A stretch of DNA of 64,000 bases from Spongiivirga citrea (GTDB lineage Bacteria > Bacteroidota > Bacteroidia > Flavobacteriales > Flavobacteriaceae): assembly GCF_010671565.1 (NCBI RefSeq), contig NZ_JAABOQ010000001.1, positions 248,001 through 312,000 of the forward strand. Direction: 5' to 3'. Positions 61,807 to 64,000 of this stretch are shown piece after piece (positions within the stretch are counted from its first letter, which is position 1; every line of letters begins with the position of its first letter). Under the pieces are notes generated by a model. The model made no database searches. It had not been told where the DNA came from and saw only the letters and a list, made by a program, of their open reading frames with translations. The translations under genes were made by a program, and so were the position numbers.

Positions 61807-61828
61807 GTTAAACAAATTTTTGTTTAAC
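61807..61828. promoter_or_regulatory. candidate operator upstream of the CarH-like regulator
   Basis: A perfect inverted repeat has 10-bp arms GTTAAACAAA / TTTGTTTAAC around a TT centre. Further GTTTAA or TTAAAC cores occur at 61837-61844 and 61885-61892. A -7 box TATTTTTG is at 61879-61886, so the palindrome lies about 50 bp upstream of it. Confidence 0.6.
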
Positions 61829-61878
61829 GTTGAAAGGTTAAATATTATCAAAAATAGTCTCTATCTCCCAAAAAATGC

Positions 61879-61886
61879 TATTTTTG
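61879..61886 (+). promoter_or_regulatory. -7 element of the CarH-like regulator gene
   Basis: TATTTTTG. It lies downstream of the ATG at 61875, so translation most likely starts at 61908 (or 61899) instead. Confidence 0.55.
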
Positions 61887-61907
61887 TTTAATCAATCTAT
61901 GCAAAGA

Positions 61908-62807
61908 ATGAACAATGTAAAGAATTACTTCAGTATTAAGGATTTAGAGAATCTTTCGGGCATAAAAGCACATACCATACGTATTTGGGAAAAACGCTAC
62001 AATTTATTGGCTCCAGACCGCACTGATTCGAATATTAGACTATACGATTTAAAAAATTTACAGAAGCTTCTAAATATAACTTTATTGTATAATAATGGCT
62101 ACAAAATTTCTAAAATAGCCAATATAGAAGAAGATAAAATCCCTATTGTTGTTCGTGAAATTGTTTCAGAGAATAGCATAAAAAATCATTCTATAAACGC
62201 CTTTAAATTGGCTATGATCAATTTCGATCAAACCATGTTTTTTAACACATATAATAGCCTGCTTACTTCAAAGTCTTTCAGAGAGATTTTTCATGAGGTA
62301 TTTATCCCCTTATTAAATGAGTTAGGATTGCTATGGCAAACGGATACTATAAGCCCATCTCATGAGCATTTTATCACAAGTTTAATCAAACAAAAAATAC
62401 TGATTAACACAGAGAAAATACAGCACTTAGAACCGACAAATAAAAATCGAATTTTCGTTCTTTATCTTCCGGAAAATGAGATTCACGAAATAGGATTGCT
62501 ATATCTTAATTATGAAGTTGTTCTTCATGGGTACAAGGCTATTTTCCTAGGTCAAACAGTTCCCATAGATAGTTTACAGGATCTCTTAAATTATTATGGG
62601 GATCTTACTTTTATCTCTTACTTCACTATTGAACCTAATCAATCTCGAATCGACAACTATTTAAAGGAATTTTCGGAAAAAATTGGTAATCAAGGAAACA
62701 ATGAACTTTGGATTTTGGGTCAACAAACCAGACGCCTTAGTGGCTACAGTCTGCCGGAGAAGATTAAAATATTCCCATCTATCGACAGTTTAATAAGTAA
62801 TTTATAA
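61908..62807 (+). CDS. MerR-family, CarH-like cobalamin-binding regulator of carotenoid genes
   Basis: 299 residues from ATG 61908; ATG 61899 is equally possible, and ATG 61875 precedes the -7 box. Residues 7-75 form a MerR winged helix (FSIKDLENLSGIKAHTIRIWEKRYNLLAPDRTDSNIRLYD). The helical bundle then has W143 followed by nine residues and E153-H154, the W-x9-EH motif of adenosylcobalamin-binding CarH photoreceptors. The Rossmann-like domain retains E191-x-H193-x-x-G196, close to the D-x-H-x-x-G cobalt-ligand motif. CarH binds operators as a tetramer in the dark and is released by light. It is 6 nt upstream of crtI, so light-controlled carotenoid synthesis is likely. Confidence 0.88.
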   Translation: MNNVKNYFSIKDLENLSGIKAHTIRIWEKRYNLLAPDRTDSNIRLYDLKNLQKLLNITLLYNNGYKISKIANIEEDKIPIVVREIVSENSIKNHSINAFKLAMINFDQTMFFNTYNSLLTSKSFREIFHEVFIPLLNELGLLWQTDTISPSHEHFITSLIKQKILINTEKIQHLEPTNKNRIFVLYLPENEIHEIGLLYLNYEVVLHGYKAIFLGQTVPIDSLQDLLNYYGDLTFISYFTIEPNQSRIDNYLKEFSEKIGNQGNNELWILGQQTRRLSGYSLPEKIKIFPSIDSLISNL

Positions 62808-62813
62808 TAATTA

Positions 62814-64000
62814 ATGAGTAAAACCATTAGTATTATTGGCTCAGGGTTTTCCTCACTTTCAGCTTCGTGCTACTTAGCCAAACAAGGACACAACGTACAG
62901 ATATTTGAAAAAAATGAAACTGCCGGCGGCAGAGCACGACAATTAATAAAAGATGGCTTTACATTCGATATTGGACCAAGCTGGTATTGGATGCCTGATA
63001 TTTTTGATAAATTTTTTGGCGATTTCGGCAAAAAAACGAATGACTACTACGAGTTAGACAAATTAAGTCCGGCTTATAAAATATTCTTTTCTGACGATGT
63101 TATTACCATTGGGGATTGCATGGAAAAGATATGCGAAGAATTTGAACGTATTGAAGTAGGCAGTTCAAAACACCTCCAGAAATTCATTAGCCAAGCGCAG
63201 CGCAATTATGATATTGCCATTAATAAAGTTGTTTTGCGACCAGGTCTCTCTCCTTTCGAACTAATAACTAAAGAAACCGTAACGCGAGTTGATCAATTTT
63301 TTAAAACGATTAGTGGTCAAGTGCGAAAACAATTCAAAAATCCCAAGCTAGTTAGTACACTTGAATTTCCTGTGTTGTTTTTAGGAGCGAAACCAAGTAA
63401 AACACCGTCGTTTTATAACTTCATGAATTTTGCTGATTTTGGCCTCGGCACATGGCATCCTAAAGGAGGTATGTACGAGATCATAAAAGCCATGACTTCC
63501 CTAGCAACTGAGTTGGGTGTAACAATACACACGAGCAGCCCTGTTGAAAAGATTGTTGTAGAAAACGGAAAATCCACTGGGATATCAATTGACGGAAAAA
63601 TACATAAAAGTGACATCGTTTTAAGTGGAGCAGATTATCATCATTCGGAAACCTTGTTAGACAAATCATATCGTCAGTACTCCGAGAGTTATTGGGCTAA
63701 GAAGACATTTGCCCCTTCTTCCCTATTATTTTACGTCGGTTTTAATAAGAAAATAACTGGAGTGGAACATCATAACTTATTTTTTGATACCGATTTCGAA
63801 AAACATGCTTACGATATTTATGATGACCCTAATTGGCCTGATAATCCACTTTTTTATGTTAACTTTCCATCAGTAACCGATAGTTCAATGGCACCGAAAG
63901 GATGCGATGGAGGTTTCTTTTTGATACCCATTGCGCCAGGACTAGAAGATACACCAACACTAAGAGCACAATATTTTGACATTATTATCGATCGATTGGA
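62814..64000 (+). CDS. crtI: phytoene desaturase CrtI (3' end outside window)
   Basis: About 395 residues are visible and the frame is still open at the window edge; the full enzyme is usually around 490. The N-terminus SIIGSGFSSLSASCYLAKQGHNVQIFEKNETAGGRARQL is the FAD-binding motif of the CrtI family, followed by DGFTFDIGPSWYWMPDIFDKFF. GLGTWHPKGGMYEIIKAM and the later SSLLFYVGF are further family segments. It introduces double bonds into phytoene to give lycopene or a related chromophore, at the membrane. It is 6 nt downstream of the CarH-like regulator and probably first of a carotenoid operon (crtB and crtZ would be expected beyond the window). Confidence 0.93.
   Translation, partial: MSKTISIIGSGFSSLSASCYLAKQGHNVQIFEKNETAGGRARQLIKDGFTFDIGPSWYWMPDIFDKFFGDFGKKTNDYYELDKLSPAYKIFFSDDVITIGDCMEKICEEFERIEVGSSKHLQKFISQAQRNYDIAINKVVLRPGLSPFELITKETVTRVDQFFKTISGQVRKQFKNPKLVSTLEFPVLFLGAKPSKTPSFYNFMNFADFGLGTWHPKGGMYEIIKAMTSLATELGVTIHTSSPVEKIVVENGKSTGISIDGKIHKSDIVLSGADYHHSETLLDKSYRQYSESYWAKKTFAPSSLLFYVGFNKKITGVEHHNLFFDTDFEKHAYDIYDDPNWPDNPLFYVNFPSVTDSSMAPKGCDGGFFLIPIAPGLEDTPTLRAQYFDIIIDRL

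Overview
The window looks like a marine, polysaccharide-degrading member of the Flavobacteriaceae (Bacteroidota). The evidence is a low-GC genome, SusC/SusD pairs, DUF4249 and DUF6095 proteins, a long-form GAPDH, promoters of the Bacteroidota type (TTG or TTTG, 17-20 bp, TAnnTTTG) and no obvious Shine-Dalgarno sequences. I see no CRISPR array, transposase, integrase or prophage. Family assignments come from recognising motifs by eye; no database search was possible.

Layout. (1) 1-14.7 kb, housekeeping: the tail of a Do/HtrA protease, gapA, a membrane coiled-coil protein, a GNAT acetyltransferase, a large propeller-amidohydrolase, trmD, rplS, a 660-bp non-coding stretch that appears to encode a structured RNA, monomeric icd, and a TonB receptor with its DUF4249 lipoprotein. 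(2) 14.7-19.7 kb: glyoxylate shunt genes aceB-aceA, divergent from an XRE/ScfR-type regulator, with a periodic operator-like array between them. (3) 19.8-28.9 kb, housekeeping: murQ, DinB-like, rpsA, split transketolase, an outer-membrane barrel, an FKBP lipoprotein, an S4 protein, a PRTase and aroK. (4) 29.0-36.5 kb: two identical tRNA-Lys genes bracket a HAD dehalogenase and a CoxDEGSLM molybdenum hydroxylase cluster whose large subunit has the form-II (AYRGAGR) active-site motif. (5) 36.7-61.4 kb: a complete alginate utilisation locus. (6) 61.6-64 kb: tRNA-Leu, a CarH-like MerR regulator and the start of crtI (carotenoid synthesis).

How the alginate locus should work. PL7 and PL18/PL7-like endolyases and the PL6 enzyme, mostly lipoproteins, cut alginate at the surface or in the periplasm. 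SusC/SusD and a PKD lipoprotein capture and import oligomers, and PL17 releases unsaturated monomer. KdgF speeds linearisation to DEH, SDR reductase(s) make 2-keto-3-deoxygluconate, and KdgK and KdgA feed pyruvate and glyceraldehyde-3-phosphate into central metabolism. An MFS permease and an unusual Nramp-like protein are the inner-membrane transport candidates. Two regulators are visible. A GntR/FadR protein probably binds tandem TTGGTnnACCAA boxes at a 13-bp period, placed at the same offset from the -7 element of gntR, susC and the PL6 operon. A LacI protein probably binds two identical 18-bp palindromes between lacI and kdgK.

Most notable non-coding signals: a structured RNA candidate at about 8.58-8.90 kb, an antisense sRNA candidate inside the susC leader (about 51.61-51.70 kb), three TTCGC boxes at an exact 17-bp period upstream of aceB, and a decayed 3' piece of a third PL18-like lyase at about 52.4 kb.
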